Source: Epiperipatus broadwayi (Eukaryota > Onychophora > Udeonychophora > Euonychophora > Peripatidae). Taken from it: 64,000 nt of DNA. Positions 62,799 to 64,000 of the stretch are shown one piece after another. The notes beneath the pieces were generated by a model. That model searched no databases and was not told the origin of the DNA. It saw nothing but the letters and a program-made list of their open reading frames with translations. The position numbers and the translations under genes were made by a program. Within the stretch, counting starts at the first letter, position 1. Each line of letters opens with the position of its first letter. Location of the stretch: assembly GCA_028023455.1 (NCBI GenBank), contig JAQFVV010000018.1, positions 8,341,274 to 8,405,273 of the forward strand, read 5' to 3'.

Positions 62799-64000
62799 AT
62801 AAAAACTTCTGCAAATATTGATATTTGCTCTTTTCAATGTGCATTGTTATTATGTACATACAATTATCGCTGTTATATAAAGATATTTTATTTTATATTA
62901 TATTGTATGATAAATTTAAATATATGTAAAAGCACCATAATGGATTAAACTTATTTCCATTTTTGATGATTATAAATAAACAATTCATAATAGATAAATG
63001 CATACAAAAAAAAATTAAAAGAATTTTATACTTAGTCACAAATTAGTCAAATAGATAGCAACAATAAATTTAAAAAATATTAAATACCAATAATTACAAT
63101 CAATTAAACACTAAATAAGACTAAAATCAAAGTCACCCCCAAAAAAAAACATAAACTTAAAACATTTCTTGGTAAATATCTTTTGCAGAATATCTTTTGC
63201 TCATAAATAAATGTCCAATAGCATAAGTCTTGCATAATCTCCATTTTTACCACTGAAATTTCCCTCTAAGCTATCATCTATCATTATGTATTAACAATAT
63301 GTTAACTTTTGTTTATAGTTTTTCTTCTTTTATTTGTAATCTACTTTTTGAATTTCTCATATATTATTTTTAATGCCATTTTTTGTCTTTATATAAATGT
63401 ATCTTCAAAAATTATCTTTTTTAAAAAAATTCCTTTGAAGTGAATGAAAATTGTTTTAAAGTATAGTATTTTAACATTTATTTTTAAATTTATAAAGACT
63501 AGTTCAGTTATTTATAAATATTTGCATATCTTTTTTTAAAAAAGATTGATATTGTAATAAATTTAAAAGCACTCATAATTAAGGCAAATCTTTTTTTTTA
63601 TTTAGTAGCTCTTTTCCAATTTTAAAAAAAAATACAATTTATTAAAAATTAAATTGCTGCTATTAATTGCTAATTTTAACCAGTCTTTTTTATCATTCCA
63701 TAGGAACTCATAGAGAGAAATGGACAAAGTGTTGGAGTCAACTTGATCTGGACATATCTATTAAGATTTTTTTTTTTTTAAATTGTTAAGTTATGTATAT
63801 TTTATTTTGATATTTTAATTTCAAAAAAAGATGTCAGGTTAATCAAATATGGTGACTACAAAGCATTCAGCCATGCCTTGATATCTCTTTCATTGTTATC
63901 AGGTTTTCACATTTTATGAGATTACTTCAGCTGTAATACAATACATTGAAAGAAATTACTTGAAATGTAAAATTAGAGAGGCTATGTATATATCCAAAAC
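62798..64000. other. AT-rich end of window
   Basis: No gene or repeat recognised beyond poly-A and poly-T runs. Confidence 0.5.

Noticed and set aside
62637-62859. Poly-Leu and poly-Ile minus-strand frames
   Set aside because: Same (AAT)n artefact.

Overview
The window is A+T-rich metazoan nuclear DNA (well over two thirds A+T by eye). Transposable elements dominate it and long microsatellites of (AT)n and (AAT)n punctuate it. There is no bacterial gene organisation, no rRNA operon, no CRISPR array and no tRNA gene I could defend. The element mix points to an invertebrate with an AT-rich genome: CR1-like and RTE-like LINEs, Penelope-like elements, LTR elements and TA-flanked inverted-repeat elements. 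A Hydra-like cnidarian would fit, but this is a guess; the sequence alone does not settle the species.

Layout. 1-3157: noncoding, with a small GC-raised open frame near 456-680. 3158-9938: an LTR retrotransposon on the minus strand, with 1.63-kb LTRs, a polypurine tract, a decayed gag-like gene and possible pol debris. 10.7-12.6 kb: front half of a CR1-like LINE (PHD finger and SGNH/GDSL esterase ORF1, then endonuclease). 14.1 kb: a palindromic MITE. 15.2-17.7 kb: two head-to-tail 3' fragments of apparently the same CR1-like family. 20.3-22.1 and 27.6-29.3 kb: a 1.7-kb direct duplication; between the copies lie a tRNA-derived SINE and a degenerate Penelope-like element on the minus strand. 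29.5-30.5 kb: an RTE-clade endonuclease remnant. 30.7-32.2 kb: two palindromes, one with perfect 95-bp arms. 33.0-34.5 kb: a second Penelope-like family in inverted arrangement. 34.5-38.5 kb: nothing recognised.

38,481-48,215 holds the most striking structure. A head-to-tail LTR-internal-LTR-internal-LTR array has three 2.18-kb LTRs, each with a TATA box, and two 1.6-kb internal regions. The internal regions encode only a coiled-coil gag-like protein, related to the one at 7.1-7.9 kb. The whole array sits in an AT microsatellite.

48.4-49.5 and 58.3-59.5 kb: two TA-flanked elements with terminal inverted repeats and a palindromic right end. 50,346-51,249 (minus): the only convincing cellular gene, a single-exon rhodopsin-family, amine-type GPCR whose seventh helix is put out of frame by one base, probably in a homopolymer. 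53.0-56.7 kb: a degenerate LINE plus a second 3' fragment of the same family, embedded in (AAT)n tracts. 61.9-62.7 kb: an RTE/BovB-like 3' remnant ending in (AAT)n.

No pathway or operon can be read here. Apart from the GPCR the coding signal belongs to mobile elements, most of them broken. The most recent events appear to be the LTR array, whose copies are nearly identical, and the perfect palindrome at 31.9-32.1 kb.
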